A DNA stretch of 64,000 bases from Halorhabdus amylolytica. GTDB taxonomy: Archaea > Halobacteriota > Halobacteria > Halobacteriales > Haloarculaceae. Made by a program: the position numbers and the translations under genes. The first letter of the stretch is position 1. The number at the start of each line of letters is the position of its first letter. The notes under the pieces are model-generated. The model was not told the origin of the DNA, did no database searches, and saw only the letters and a program-made list of their open reading frames with translations. Where the stretch lies: NCBI RefSeq assembly GCF_004944975.1, contig NZ_SPQG01000002.1, forward strand, positions 104,105 to 168,104, given 5' to 3'. Positions 9,869-21,088 of this stretch are shown piece after piece.

Positions 9869-10059
9869 GTATTACTAGCAACGATAGTGAGAGAAGTATA
9901 TCTCGAACCAGTGTCTGTTCCTCGGGTGATTATTGCGCTGAATTCTGAAGTCTCTATCGTTATTAGTCCAATTTTAGTGTGGTATGTCGTGATCTCCGAA
10001 CGAATTCCGTGGATCGGAGACGAGGACTAACCGTCGTTTCGCGGGGTTACAGTGCCGGA

Positions 10060-11034
10060 TTACTCCCCGCGCAGGTCCCACTCGTCGAAGCCGAGCGATT
10101 CGATCGCGTTCAGCCGGTCGCGTTCGGCGTCCGTGAAGGTAATCTCGCTGGCCTGCAGGTTCGCTTCCAGTTGGTCGATCGTACTGACGCCGACGACGGG
10201 GATCGTCGGTTGTTCGCGGTCGAGCATCCACGCCTGGACGAGCGCGTTGCCGTCGACGCCCTTCCGTTCGGCGAGGTTCTCGACGAGTTCCATCTTGAGG
10301 CGGTTCTCCGATCGGACGTACCCGTCGGGGATGGGACGGTCGTCGCGGCCGTACGAGCCCTGGAGTGTCGGCGAGTACGGGAGGACGGTCAGCTCTTCCT
10401 GGTCACAGTAGTCGATCAGTTCGTCACCCGCCGGGAGTTGCCCGTCGAAGTCGGCGTCGCGGTCGGGGATCATGTACGAGAAGCGTGTCTGGACGGCTTC
10501 GAAGCGGGGCCAGCCCCGTTCGGCGGCGATCCGGTTGGCGCGCGCGATCCGCCAGGCGGGTACGTTGCTCGCCCCGAGATGCCGAACGTGACCGGCGTCG
10601 ACGGCCCCGGCAAGCGTCTCCATCACGTCGACCTGTGGGGTGTCCGGGTCGTCGACGTGGACGTACAGCAGGTCGATCGTCTCGATCCCAAGTCGCTCGC
10701 GGCTGCGAGCGATCTCCTGTTCGATCAGATCCGGGTCGAGACTTCGGGGCACGTCACCGTAGCTGAATCCGAGCTTCGTCGCGATCGTCATCTCCTCGCG
10801 GAGGCCCCGCTCGTCGAGCCATTCGCCGACCAGCGGTTCGCTCTCGGGCTCGTCGTACCCCTCGACCCACGTCGCGTAGATGTTGGCAGTGTCGAGGAAC
10901 CGACCACCGGCCTCGTAGTAGCGATCGAGCAACGCGAAGGACGTCTCGCGGTCGATCCGACTGCCGAAGTACATCGCCCCGAGAGAGAGTTCGCTCACCG
11001 ATTCGCCCGTCGCGCCGAGCGGTTTCGTTTTCAT
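10060..11034 (-). CDS. aldo/keto reductase
   Basis: NAD(P)H-dependent oxidoreductase of the TIM-barrel aldo/keto reductase superfamily. The catalytic tetrad is visible: D48 and Y53 in FLDTANIYA, K87 in TIATKLG and H126 in LLYVHVDD. The NADP-binding region lies near the C-terminus (PVVGVSTIDQLEANL). The ATG at 11034 gives 324 aa, typical of the family, and discards an implausible Arg-rich extension. It is divergent from the aminotransferase gene. The physiological substrate is unknown. Confidence 0.88.
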   Translation of the reverse strand: MKTKPLGATGESVSELSLGAMYFGSRIDRETSFALLDRYYEAGGRFLDTANIYATWVEGYDEPESEPLVGEWLDERGLREEMTIATKLGFSYGDVPRSLDPDLIEQEIARSRERLGIETIDLLYVHVDDPDTPQVDVMETLAGAVDAGHVRHLGASNVPAWRIARANRIAAERGWPRFEAVQTRFSYMIPDRDADFDGQLPAGDELIDYCDQEELTVLPYSPTLQGSYGRDDRPIPDGYVRSENRLKMELVENLAERKGVDGNALVQAWMLDREQPTIPVVGVSTIDQLEANLQASEITFTDAERDRLNAIESLGFDEWDLRGE

Positions 11035-11187
11035 GTCCGAACCGTCGTCGAGCAGATCCAAAAACGTTCGTGCCGTGGGAAGGGCGTGACGATCGAGAGT
11101 GGGACGCAATCTGTCCGGTTGTTCGGCGTCGTATCAAAACTACCATGCGTCCCGACTGCGAGAGTCGGCATACGAACGGTGGTATCC

Positions 11188-12300
11188 GTGACTGAGAAAC
11201 GCGAATATACCGACGACTACCCCGAGAAGACGCTGTATATCCCCGGTCCCACCGAAGTCCGGGAGGAGGTCATCGAGGAGATGGCCCAGCCCATGTTCGG
11301 CCACCGGATGGACCGGATGACCGACCTTTACACGACGATCGTCGAGGACACCAAAGACTTCCTGGACACTGACAACGAGGTCATCATCCTCACGGCCTCC
11401 GGGACCGAGTTCATGGAGAGTTCGATCCTCAACCTTGTCGAGGAGAACGTCCTCGTGACGACCTGCGGGAGTTTCAGCGAGCGCCAGGCCAATGTCGCCC
11501 GTCGCCTCGGCAAAACCGTCGATACCCTCGAATACGAGTGGGGCCAGGCGGTCAAACCCGAGGACGTCCGGGAGGTCCTCGAACGCAGCGACACCGACTA
11601 CGACGCCGTCACCTGCGTGATGAACGAGTCCTCGACCGGGGTTCGGAACCCGATCGAGGAGATCGGCGACGTTGTCGCGGAGTACCCGGACACGTACTTC
11701 GTCGTCGACGCCGTCTCCTCGCTTGGCGGCGATTACGTCGACATCGACGAGCATAACGTCGACGTGATCTTCACCTCTGTCCAGAAAGCATTCGCAATGC
11801 CGCCTGGGCTCGCAGTCGCGGTCGTCAGCGATGACGCGTACGAACGCGAACTGGAGAAAGACAGTGCGTCGTGGTACGGTGGCTTCCAGCGGACGCTGGA
11901 TTACTACGACCGGAAGGGACAGACCCACTCGACGCCCGCGATCCCGATCATGCTTGCCTACCGCAAGCAGATGAAGCACATGCTCGAGGAGACTCACGAC
12001 GAGCGTGACCGTCGCCACCGCGAGATGGCCGAGTACACCCACGAGTGGGCACGGGAACACTTCGATCTCTACGCCGAAGAGGACTACCGCTCCCAGACGG
12101 TCACCTGCATCGAGAACACGCAGGGGATCGATGTCGCCGAGACCATCGAGCGGGTGTCCGACGAGTACGACATGGTGTTCGCGAACGGTTATGGCTCCCA
12201 GCTCGGCGAGAAGACGTTCCGCATCGGTCACATGGGCGAACACACCGTCGAGAGTGTCAAAGAACTGACCGACGCGATCGAGGACGTCGCCGGGCTGTAG
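11188..12300 (+). CDS. class V PLP-dependent aminotransferase (alanine-glyoxylate/serine-pyruvate type)
   Basis: Fold-type I class V aminotransferase, 370 aa. LYIPGPTEVREEV is the family's N-terminal substrate-binding block. The PLP lysine is K200 in FTSVQKAFAMPPG, preceded by FVVDAVSSLGG with the ring-stacking Asp. GTG at 11188 gives the conserved TEKREYTDDYPEK N-terminus. Possible activities include serine/alanine-glyoxylate or related transamination in glycine and serine metabolism; the precise substrate is not evident from sequence. It shares a divergent intergenic region with the aldo/keto reductase. Confidence 0.85.
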   Translation: MTEKREYTDDYPEKTLYIPGPTEVREEVIEEMAQPMFGHRMDRMTDLYTTIVEDTKDFLDTDNEVIILTASGTEFMESSILNLVEENVLVTTCGSFSERQANVARRLGKTVDTLEYEWGQAVKPEDVREVLERSDTDYDAVTCVMNESSTGVRNPIEEIGDVVAEYPDTYFVVDAVSSLGGDYVDIDEHNVDVIFTSVQKAFAMPPGLAVAVVSDDAYERELEKDSASWYGGFQRTLDYYDRKGQTHSTPAIPIMLAYRKQMKHMLEETHDERDRRHREMAEYTHEWAREHFDLYAEEDYRSQTVTCIENTQGIDVAETIERVSDEYDMVFANGYGSQLGEKTFRIGHMGEHTVESVKELTDAIEDVAGL

Positions 12301-12400
12301 GTCGAGTTACGTATTTTCAGGCGTCTCTGTCGCATTCCGGCGGGTTGGAATCGAGACGACCACCAACGCTCATTGCTATTTCCTACCAAGCCCCGGGTAT

Positions 12401-12619
12401 GTCCAGCGAACGACCGACCGCTACGGGCCGCGTGGTCGGAGCCGGTACGTCCTGATGGAAGCCGGCCACGCTGCCGAGAACGTCTCCCTCCAGGCCGAGG
12501 CTCTCGACCTCTCGACGGTCGTGGTCGGCGCGTTCCGGGATGACGACGTTCGCTCGCTACCCGATCTGTCCGACGAGCACCGGCCACTGTCCGTCATTCC
12601 AGTCGGTCACCGACCGTAA
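12401..12619 (+). pseudogene. C-terminal remnant of a SagB-type nitroreductase
   Basis: An open frame without a start encodes TTDRYGPRGRSRYVLMEAGH and then AAENVSLQAEALDLSTVVVG AFRDDDV, ending in LSVIPVGHRP and TAA. This is the characteristic final third of SagB/ThcOx-like FMN nitroreductases (conserved EAGHAAQN, VGAF and PVG blocks). Nothing upstream of about 12401 continues the homology, so the catalytic N-terminal part has been lost. A small membrane ORF begins 5 nt after its stop and a MITE-like repeat follows. Confidence 0.7.
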
Positions 12620-12623
12620 ATGG

Positions 12624-12868
12624 GTGATTGCTGTGTCGGCTCGTTTCATACTCGTCCCGGCGGTCGTCACGTTCGATCATTACGGCCTGGCGCGGGCAGC
12701 CGTCGTACTCGGCGCGCTGACGCTGATCTCGGGGATCGCACTGATTTTCGACCGTCGCGGCTGGATCGGTGACGATCGACTGTTCGTCGCCTTGCGGGTC
12801 GCTCACGTCATCGTCAGCGTGTTCATGACGCTGGACCTCCTGGGTGCGTATCTGGTGACGCCCGTGTG

Positions 12869-12869
<1 letters not shown>
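12624..12869 (+). CDS. small membrane protein downstream of the nitroreductase remnant
   Basis: 81 aa from GTG (12624; a second GTG is at 12633). It has two or three hydrophobic helices: ILVPAVVTF, ARAAVVLGALTLISGIALI and a final VAHVIVSVFMTLDLLGAYLV. Its 5-nt spacing to the nitroreductase stop suggests it was the second gene of that operon and may now lack a promoter. The stop codon's last base is the first base of the 82-bp repeat. Function is unknown. Confidence 0.5.
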
Positions 12870-15191
<2,322 letters not shown>

Positions 15192-15292
15192 GCGAGCACC
15201 GCCCGGGATCGGACGCTGACGACCGTCGTCGTCACGACCCATTTTGACGCATCCCGCGCTCATATACCCGTCCAGCCTGAATACTGTCTCCA

Positions 15293-16045
15293 ATGAGTCT
15301 CGAATCGGCCGGTACCCTTCATAAAGTCCCACGCACGGACGTCTCCCAGAACCAGGGCAAGTTCCGGACGCACTTCAACTTCCCCGGGCGGAACCTCCCC
15401 GAGCACGACGACCACGGGTACGGCCCGCTGGCGACCGTCGTCGAGTCGTTCATGGATCCCGACACGCTCATTTCGATGCACCAGCACCGCAACGAGGAGA
15501 TCATCTCGTGGGTGCCCGCGGGCGTGATGCGCCACGACGACGGCGAGGGGAACAAGTTCGTCACCGATCCCGAGCACCTCTTGGTGATGAACGCCGGCAG
15601 CGGCTTCTGGCACGAGGAGCGAACGCTCGCCGAGGACCCGCCGCTGCGGATGCTCCAGATCTTCGTCCGCCCCCACAGCCTCGACCTCGAGCCAGACATC
15701 CAGCACGAACCGATCCCTGAGCCGGTCGACGGCGAGTGGCGACACCTCTTCGGCCCCGAGGGATCGGATGCGCCGCTTTCCGTCCGCAACGCGGTCCACT
15801 TCTACGACGTCCATCTCGCGGCGGGGGACCGCACCGACCTACCGACCGAGCCGGGGTGGGACACGTACTTCTACGTCTTTGACGGGGCGGTCACTACCGA
15901 AGACACGTACTTTGGGCAGACCGAGAGCGGGTTGCTCGTCGACGGAGGGGAGACGACAGTCACTGCCCGGGAGGATACACTGCTCGTCGCGTTCCGCATC
16001 CATCCCGACGCACCGATCACCCGTCAGGGGACGATCGGTCGATAA
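15293..16045 (+). CDS. pirin family protein
   Basis: Bicupin protein of 250 aa. The N-terminal cupin contains the pirin metal-site block: MHQHRNEEIISWVPAG gives the two His and the Glu, and HEERTL gives the following His/Glu. RMLQIFVRP follows. The C-terminal cupin carries VHFYDVHLAAGD and DTYFYVFDGAV. Family members bind Fe and range from quercetinase-like dioxygenases to regulators; which applies here is unclear. It stands alone, convergent with the ABC permease gene. Confidence 0.85.
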   Translation: MSLESAGTLHKVPRTDVSQNQGKFRTHFNFPGRNLPEHDDHGYGPLATVVESFMDPDTLISMHQHRNEEIISWVPAGVMRHDDGEGNKFVTDPEHLLVMNAGSGFWHEERTLAEDPPLRMLQIFVRPHSLDLEPDIQHEPIPEPVDGEWRHLFGPEGSDAPLSVRNAVHFYDVHLAAGDRTDLPTEPGWDTYFYVFDGAVTTEDTYFGQTESGLLVDGGETTVTAREDTLLVAFRIHPDAPITRQGTIGR

Positions 16046-16065
16046 CGTCGATCGAGTCGATCCGC

Positions 16066-16902
16066 TCAGAGATCAGTCGTCTGGAACCGCCAGAACCCGA
16101 TCGCGAGCGGCAGGACGATCCACGCGAGGACGACGAACCCGGCGAAGACCGGCTCCTGGTACCACGGGGGACTCGCCCCCACGGCCCCCGGCGCGAGCGG
16201 GAAGTCACCGAGCAGATCCGGGAGGAACGGCTGGGCGAGGTTCCGGAGCCCGGCAAACGGCGACAGCTGGTTGAACACGACCGCCCACTCGGGCCGCGGG
16301 CCCGCCGGGATCGAGAGGCCGCCGATCACGTACCGGATTCCGGTGGGGATGAGCGACCACAGCTGGAAGACGAATAGCAGGAAGGCGCCGAAGGAGCCGC
16401 CAGCGGCAATCGTCGTGGACCTCGTCAGCGCCGAAATGCCGAGTGCGATCGCCGCGAAGATCACCCCGATCGCCCAGACGAGGAGAAACGTCCCGACGAG
16501 TAGTCCCGCCTCAAACGGCGCGCCCATCGCCGTCGCCACCGCTATCGCGAGGACGAACGTCACCAGGAGGATGGCGGTCGAGATTGCGACACGTCCGATG
16601 AAGCTCCCGAGGACGATCGCGTGTCGGGAAAACGGCAAACTCAACAGGACCGATAGCTCGCCAGTCGCCCGCTTGCCCACGATGTCGCCCTGGCTGATGG
16701 TCAATGCTGCGATCGGCGCGAGAAAGCCAAAGAGGTTGAGCAGGAAGAACGGGAGGATTCTCGCATCGGCCATGGCGCTGTTGTCTCCGACGAAGTACCC
16801 GATTCCGAGTCCGACGAGGCCGAACAGCGCCAGCAGGTAGTACAGCTGTCGTTCCCGACGGGAATCGTCGAAGTCCTTGCGGGCGATCTGCAACCAGCGC
16901 AT
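16066..16902 (-). CDS. ABC-2 type transporter permease (module A)
   Basis: 278 aa with about six transmembrane helices. It has the ABC-2 layout: a cytoplasmic N-terminus (ARKDFDDSRRERQLYYLLALFG), a first helix and a long loop ending GKRATGELSVLLSLPFSRHAI, the amphipathic coupling segment typical of NatB/NosY-like permeases. It partners the ATPase ending 1 nt upstream. The C-terminal WRFQTTDL resembles the WRFSKVDL ending of the second permease at 18475, so the two modules are paralogous. The substrate is unknown. Confidence 0.82.
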   Translation of the reverse strand: MRWLQIARKDFDDSRRERQLYYLLALFGLVGLGIGYFVGDNSAMADARILPFFLLNLFGFLAPIAALTISQGDIVGKRATGELSVLLSLPFSRHAIVLGSFIGRVAISTAILLVTFVLAIAVATAMGAPFEAGLLVGTFLLVWAIGVIFAAIALGISALTRSTTIAAGGSFGAFLLFVFQLWSLIPTGIRYVIGGLSIPAGPRPEWAVVFNQLSPFAGLRNLAQPFLPDLLGDFPLAPGAVGASPPWYQEPVFAGFVVLAWIVLPLAIGFWRFQTTDL

Positions 16903-16903
16903 C

Positions 16904-17809
16904 TCAGACACCCCCCGTGTAGGCGGCGAACAGATCCTCCAGGCTCGCCTCGCTGGTCTCGATGTTTTCGACGGTCGCGCCCGCGTCCTGACAGGAACGG
17001 ACCACGGCGCCCTTCGCGGGATTCTCACACCCGACTGTAACGGTATCCTCCTCGACTCGAACCGACGTGACGCCCTCGAGGTCTTCGAGGTCCGTCACCA
17101 GACCGTCGGGGACGGCGTCGAGGACGATGGCCATCTCGCCCGTCGTCCCGGCGGCCTCCCGGAGCCCGTCGATGGAGTCGACGGCAACGAGATTACCCGC
17201 ATCGAGGATGCCCACACGATCACAGACGGCCTCGACCTGTTCGAGGATGTGACTCGAGAAGAACACCGTCGCGCCCCGGTCGGCCTCCTCGTGGACGATC
17301 TGTCGCATCTGTCGTGCCCCGTTGGGATCGAGGCCGGTCGTCGGTTCGTCCAGGATGAGCAACTCGGGCTCGCCGACTAAGGCCATCCCGAGCATCAGGC
17401 GCTGAGTCATCCCTTTCGAGTAGCCGCTGGCGGGGCGATCGGCGGCGTGGGCGATCCCGACCCGCTGTAAGATGGCGTCGGGGTCGTCGTCGGCGTCCTT
17501 GGCCTCGACGGTGAACGCGACGTGCTGGCGACCGGTCATCTCGCCGAGTGGCCCGAACTGTTCGGGCAACACGCCCGTCCGTTCCCGAATAGCGACGGTT
17601 TCGTCCTGTGCATCCATTCCCAGAACGGTAGCCTGACCGGCGGTCGGGCGGGCGTGATCGAGCAGGATATCGATCGTCGTGGACTTGCCCGCGCCGTTCG
17701 GGCCGAGGAAGCCGAACACCTCGCCGTCCTCGACGGTCAGGTCAACTCCCTGGAGGGCTGTGACGTCACCGTACGTCTTGGTGACGCCAGTAAGGTCGAT
17801 GGCGACCAT
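16904..17809 (-). CDS. ABC transporter ATP-binding protein (module A)
   Basis: 301 aa ATPase with Walker A GPNGAGKST at residues 36-44, signature SGYSKGMTQRL, Walker B LLILDEPTTGLDP and the H-loop in FFSSHILEQVE, followed by a C-terminal domain. The ATG at 17809 removes a spurious N-terminal extension. One nucleotide separates its stop from the permease ATG, implying co-translation. It shares long blocks with the ATPase at 19302-20213 (for instance FFSSHILEQVEAVCDRVGIL), consistent with tandem duplication. Confidence 0.88.
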   Translation of the reverse strand: MVAIDLTGVTKTYGDVTALQGVDLTVEDGEVFGFLGPNGAGKSTTIDILLDHARPTAGQATVLGMDAQDETVAIRERTGVLPEQFGPLGEMTGRQHVAFTVEAKDADDDPDAILQRVGIAHAADRPASGYSKGMTQRLMLGMALVGEPELLILDEPTTGLDPNGARQMRQIVHEEADRGATVFFSSHILEQVEAVCDRVGILDAGNLVAVDSIDGLREAAGTTGEMAIVLDAVPDGLVTDLEDLEGVTSVRVEEDTVTVGCENPAKGAVVRSCQDAGATVENIETSEASLEDLFAAYTGGV

Positions 17810-17886
17810 GCACGCCGTTCCAGGGGAACTGTCATAATCCTGTCGTTCGCGGGTGGCATCACTGAGCCGGATGTGGCGGCTCGTCG

Positions 17887-18345
17887 CTACCCGACGTATC
17901 GGTTCCGGACCGAACGCGAAAGCGAGAACGACAGCATAGTGATGGCCAACAGGAGGTTCGGAACCTGCAAACGCTCGCCGAAACCGACGACCCATCCTTC
18001 GGCCAGTACCCAGGCGATCAGAGCGACCGATACCCCGACGGCCCCCCACCACGCCCACCGTCGCTCCCGCGTGAGGCCGACGACTACCAGGATCGGCCCG
18101 AGACCGAGAACGACAAACAGAACGATACCCGGGAGGAGAAAATCACTAAACGGTGACCCGGACAGTTCGGCAGTCGAGAGTCCGACGAGATCACCGGACG
18201 GGTCGACGATGAACTGACCGCCGCCGAGGAGCCCCCGAACGCCGAGGGAGCCTGTGAGAACAATCAATAGCCACGCCATTACCGGTCGATCTCGCCACGT
18301 CTGGACCGTCCCTATTGACGGCAACCGATCGAGCATCCCCGTCAC
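17887..18345 (-). CDS. four-helix membrane protein, hypothetical
   Basis: Up to 152 aa with four hydrophobic helices (about residues 23-43, 69-92, 100-117 and 129-144). No motif is recognised. The start is GTG 18345 or ATG 18336. It lies between the two ABC modules and immediately left of a MITE-like repeat whose end is about 27 nt from the GTG, so the repeat may form part of its promoter region. Independent expression is likely because 77 bp separate it from the ATPase gene. Confidence 0.55.
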   Translation of the reverse strand: MTGMLDRLPSIGTVQTWRDRPVMAWLLIVLTGSLGVRGLLGGGQFIVDPSGDLVGLSTAELSGSPFSDFLLPGIVLFVVLGLGPILVVVGLTRERRWAWWGAVGVSVALIAWVLAEGWVVGFGERLQVPNLLLAITMLSFSLSRSVRNRYVG

Positions 18346-18372
18346 TACCCTATGGACGGTCGCCGGGCACTG

Positions 18373-18454
18373 ATACGGATTATTGTCGATTATTTCCGAA
18401 TGACGCCGACCCGGGGGTCGACAGATACCGGTACATCACGACAATAATCCGTAT
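18373..18454. repeat. MITE-like 82-bp element, copy 2
   Basis: Same structure as the 12869-12950 element: 16-bp terminal inverted repeats at 18373-18388 and 18439-18454, with four differences in the interior. It sits between the four-helix membrane gene and the module B permease stop. Confidence 0.8.
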
Positions 18455-18474
18455 GAAACGTTGTGAACGGCCGA

Positions 18475-19305
18475 TCAGAGGTCCACCTTCGAGAAGCGCC
18501 AGTAACCGATCGCGAGCGGGACGACCAGCCAGAGTACGAGTATGACAATTCCGATCCACGGCGTCTGGTAGAACGCGTCGGCTGTGGTTTCGTCCGCCGG
18601 GCCGATGTCGCCGGGAATGAGCGCAGTCAGACCTGTCGTATATGCTGCGCTGGGTGGTATCTGTGCGAGAATGTCGATCCATGCGGGATCGTCACTCAGG
18701 AACGGGAGTTCCCTGGAGATCCAGGAGATACCGATCAAGACGCCACCCCAGAGCAGTTCGAAGACGAAGAAAAAGCTGATTGTCAGCATCGAAGCGCGGC
18801 TGGTCGATCCCGTCAGTGCCGAGAGGCCCACTATGATGGAAATGTACGTAAGGACGAAAATAAGCGACATCAACAACAGCGCGCCAAGCGCGACGGGTGC
18901 AACTTCGCCCATCAGCGCGGCCCCGAGGGCTGCCCCCGCGAGCAGACCAATCAACGTTGGGACCGCAAGCGTCGCGCTCCGCCCGAATACCTTGCCCAGC
19001 AGGACGTCCCGTCGGGTGTGCGGTAGCGAAAGGAGGATCTTGATCGATCCACTCTCACGCTCACCCGCGATTGCTTTGTAAGCGATCACGATCGCCGTAA
19101 TCGAGACGAACAGCGTGATCTGGCTGGCGAGGAAGTACGCTAGTCCCTTCGCTGTCTGTGCTTCGATACCTATCTCCGCCGTGAACCCGGCGAACACGTA
19201 GGCGATCAGCAGCGACAGCAGGACGAAAAGGGCTGAGAGCCCCCACAGCGCTTTCGATCGAAGGGCGTCCTGGAAGTCCTTCTTGGCAACGGCGAGCGTA
19301 CTCAT
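18475..19305 (-). CDS. ABC-2 type transporter permease (module B)
   Basis: 276 aa with about six transmembrane helices. It starts MSTLAVAKKDFQDALRSKAL and has the ABC-2 coupling segment AGERESGSIKILLSLPHTRR before the second helix. The C-terminus is WRFSKVDL, like module A. It overlaps the upstream ATPase gene by 4 bp (ATGA), so the two are translationally coupled. This is likely an exporter of a small hydrophobic or lipid-like compound or drug; the substrate cannot be deduced. Confidence 0.85.
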   Translation of the reverse strand: MSTLAVAKKDFQDALRSKALWGLSALFVLLSLLIAYVFAGFTAEIGIEAQTAKGLAYFLASQITLFVSITAIVIAYKAIAGERESGSIKILLSLPHTRRDVLLGKVFGRSATLAVPTLIGLLAGAALGAALMGEVAPVALGALLLMSLIFVLTYISIIVGLSALTGSTSRASMLTISFFFVFELLWGGVLIGISWISRELPFLSDDPAWIDILAQIPPSAAYTTGLTALIPGDIGPADETTADAFYQTPWIGIVILVLWLVVPLAIGYWRFSKVDL

Positions 19306-20213
19306 CGGTCTCCCTCCGTGTAGTTCATGAATATCTCTTCGAGTGACGTCTCTTCCGTTCGGAAGTCCATCACTTCGTGGCCGGCGTCCTCCAGTGCTGA
19401 GAGAACCCGCGTCTTCGAGCCGTTGCCGACCGAGACCACTAGTCCGCCGTCCTGGCGCCGGACGTCCGTGACGCCATCGACACCTTCGACGACGGCGATG
19501 GCGTCGTCGGTGACGTCCGCGAGTTCGACCCGCAGCGTCGCACCGTCGCCGGCCGCCTCGCGCAGTCCGTCGATGGAGTCGACGGCGACGAGTTCGCCCG
19601 CCCGGAGGATGCCGACCCGATCACAGACGGCTTCGACCTGTTCGAGGATGTGACTCGAGAAGAACACCGTAGCCCCCCGATCACGCTCCTCGCGGACGAT
19701 CTCGCGGATCTCCCGCGCGCCAGCGGGGTCCAGCCCCGTCGAGGGTTCGTCGAGGATGAGCAGTTCGGGCTCGCCAACCAGCGCCATCGCCAGCGTGAGG
19801 CGCTGTTTCATCCCTTTCGAGTAGCCGCCGGCCTTCCGGTCGGCGGCCTCGAGGATCCCGACCCGCTCTAAGAGCGCGGACGGGTCCGCGTCGACGTTCT
19901 TCGAGTCGATGACGAACTCGACGTGTTGGCGACCCGTCAGTCGACTGTATACCTGATACCCCTCGGGAAGGACGCCGGTTCGCCGACGGATCTCCTGTGA
20001 CTGTTGCTGTGCGTCCATCCCGAGGACTGTCGCCGATCCCTCTGTCGGGCGAACGAAGTCGAGAAGGATGTTGATCGTCGTCGACTTCCCCGCCCCGTTG
20101 GGTCCCAGAAAGCCGAAGATTTCCCCCTCCTCGACGCGGAGGTCGACCCCGTCCAGCGCGAGGACGCCGCCCCCGTACTCCTTGCCCAATCCACTCGTTT
20201 CGATGGCTACCAT
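19302..20213 (-). CDS. ABC transporter ATP-binding protein (module B)
   Basis: 303 aa ATPase with Walker A GPNGAGKST at residues 37-45, signature GGYSKGMKQRL, Walker B LLILDEPSTGLDP and the H-loop SSHILEQVE. It is the first gene of a coupled ATPase-permease pair. About 130 bp separate it from the divergent winged-helix regulator at 20341, which is therefore a candidate controller. It is paralogous to the ATPase at 16904-17809. Confidence 0.9.
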   Translation of the reverse strand: MVAIETSGLGKEYGGGVLALDGVDLRVEEGEIFGFLGPNGAGKSTTINILLDFVRPTEGSATVLGMDAQQQSQEIRRRTGVLPEGYQVYSRLTGRQHVEFVIDSKNVDADPSALLERVGILEAADRKAGGYSKGMKQRLTLAMALVGEPELLILDEPSTGLDPAGAREIREIVREERDRGATVFFSSHILEQVEAVCDRVGILRAGELVAVDSIDGLREAAGDGATLRVELADVTDDAIAVVEGVDGVTDVRRQDGGLVVSVGNGSKTRVLSALEDAGHEVMDFRTEETSLEEIFMNYTEGDR

Positions 20214-20306
20214 AGCGACCGTGGGTACCGCTGGCTTTCACTTATAAACGTACGTCGGCCTTCACTCCCTGAAGGTAAACACACGTGATAGGTACGTGGG
20301 ATACTA

Positions 20307-20318
20307 TCAATTTAAGTG
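20307..20318 (+). promoter_or_regulatory. TATA-like element of the winged-helix regulator
   Basis: TTTAAG at 20311-20316 lies about 27 nt before the GTG at 20341. This spacing for a leaderless transcript favours 20341 over the in-frame GTG at 20326. Confidence 0.4.
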
Positions 20319-20340
20319 ATGGACAGTGCAACCGGTGTGC

Positions 20341-20685
20341 GTGACCGACGAGGACGTCCTGGAGGATGTCGCTGCTCTCCTCGAGGACGACTGTGCGCGC
20401 ACAATCCTTGCAGCGACGAGTACGCGACCCATGACTGCCAAGGAACTCACAGACCACTGTGACGTGTCGGGACCGACTATCTACCGCCGCATCGAGGATC
20501 TCGACGAGCTGGATCTGATCGAAGTCCGGACCCGGCTCGACACTGAGAGCGGCCATCACGAAAAGCTGTACGCGGCGACGCTTTCGGAAGTCTCAGTGAC
20601 TCTTCGTGAAGGTGCTTTCGAGGTCAGCGTCGACCGTCGTGAACCGATCGCCGATCGCTTCACCAGGCTCGTGGAGGGTATGTAG
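20341..20685 (+). CDS. winged helix-turn-helix regulator (ArsR-like)
   Basis: 114 aa. The DNA-binding domain is DEDVLEDVAALLEDDCARTI, then PMTAKELTDHCDVSGPTIYRRIEDL with the recognition helix, then a wing DLIEVRTRLDTESGHHEKLY. No metal-binding Cys cluster is evident. Two nucleotides separate it from a membrane protein gene read on the same strand, a pairing I recall as common in haloarchaea. It is divergent from ABC module B and is plausibly its regulator, which is an inference. Confidence 0.75.
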   Translation: MTDEDVLEDVAALLEDDCARTILAATSTRPMTAKELTDHCDVSGPTIYRRIEDLDELDLIEVRTRLDTESGHHEKLYAATLSEVSVTLREGAFEVSVDRREPIADRFTRLVEGM

Positions 20686-20687
20686 CC

Positions 20688-21047
20688 GTGATCGATGTCC
20701 AGTCCCTTCACGGTGGTCTCGTCCCGTTACAGAGCGTCTCTGCCCCATCGAGCCTGGCAGAACTGCTGGTGGTAGCCGGTGGGGCCATCACGGTCGCGAT
20801 CAGCGTCGCCATCGCTTACGTCGCCTTCCGGGGCTACAGACGGAATGCGAGTCGCCCGATGCTGTTCATCGCGATCGGGTTCGTCCTCGCGATTGCGTTC
20901 CCCGGGACGCTCGATTACCTGCTGTACGTCCTCATCGTCGCCTTCGACTTCCAGCTACCGATCAAGGAGATCTATCTGGCCGGGATCATGCAGGCCAGTC
21001 AACTCCTCGGCATGGCGTCGATCCTCTATGCGTTGCTTATGCAGTGA
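20688..21047 (+). CDS. DUF7521-like membrane protein
   Basis: 119 aa from GTG with three hydrophobic helices (about residues 23-46, 56-74 and 97-117). The family is recalled as haloarchaeal DUF7521, usually encoded directly after a winged-helix regulator as here (2-nt gap). This suggests membrane sensing or sequestration of the regulator, but no function is established from sequence. Confidence 0.65.
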   Translation: MIDVQSLHGGLVPLQSVSAPSSLAELLVVAGGAITVAISVAIAYVAFRGYRRNASRPMLFIAIGFVLAIAFPGTLDYLLYVLIVAFDFQLPIKEIYLAGIMQASQLLGMASILYALLMQ

Positions 21048-21088
21048 GAGTATCATTTCTCGTCGTCGATTCCCCCGACGGTTTCCAG

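Noticed and set aside
9979..11187. long plus-strand N-terminal extension of the aminotransferase
   Set aside because: It is antisense to the aldo/keto reductase and unrelated to the conserved start of aminotransferases; GTG at 11188 fits better.
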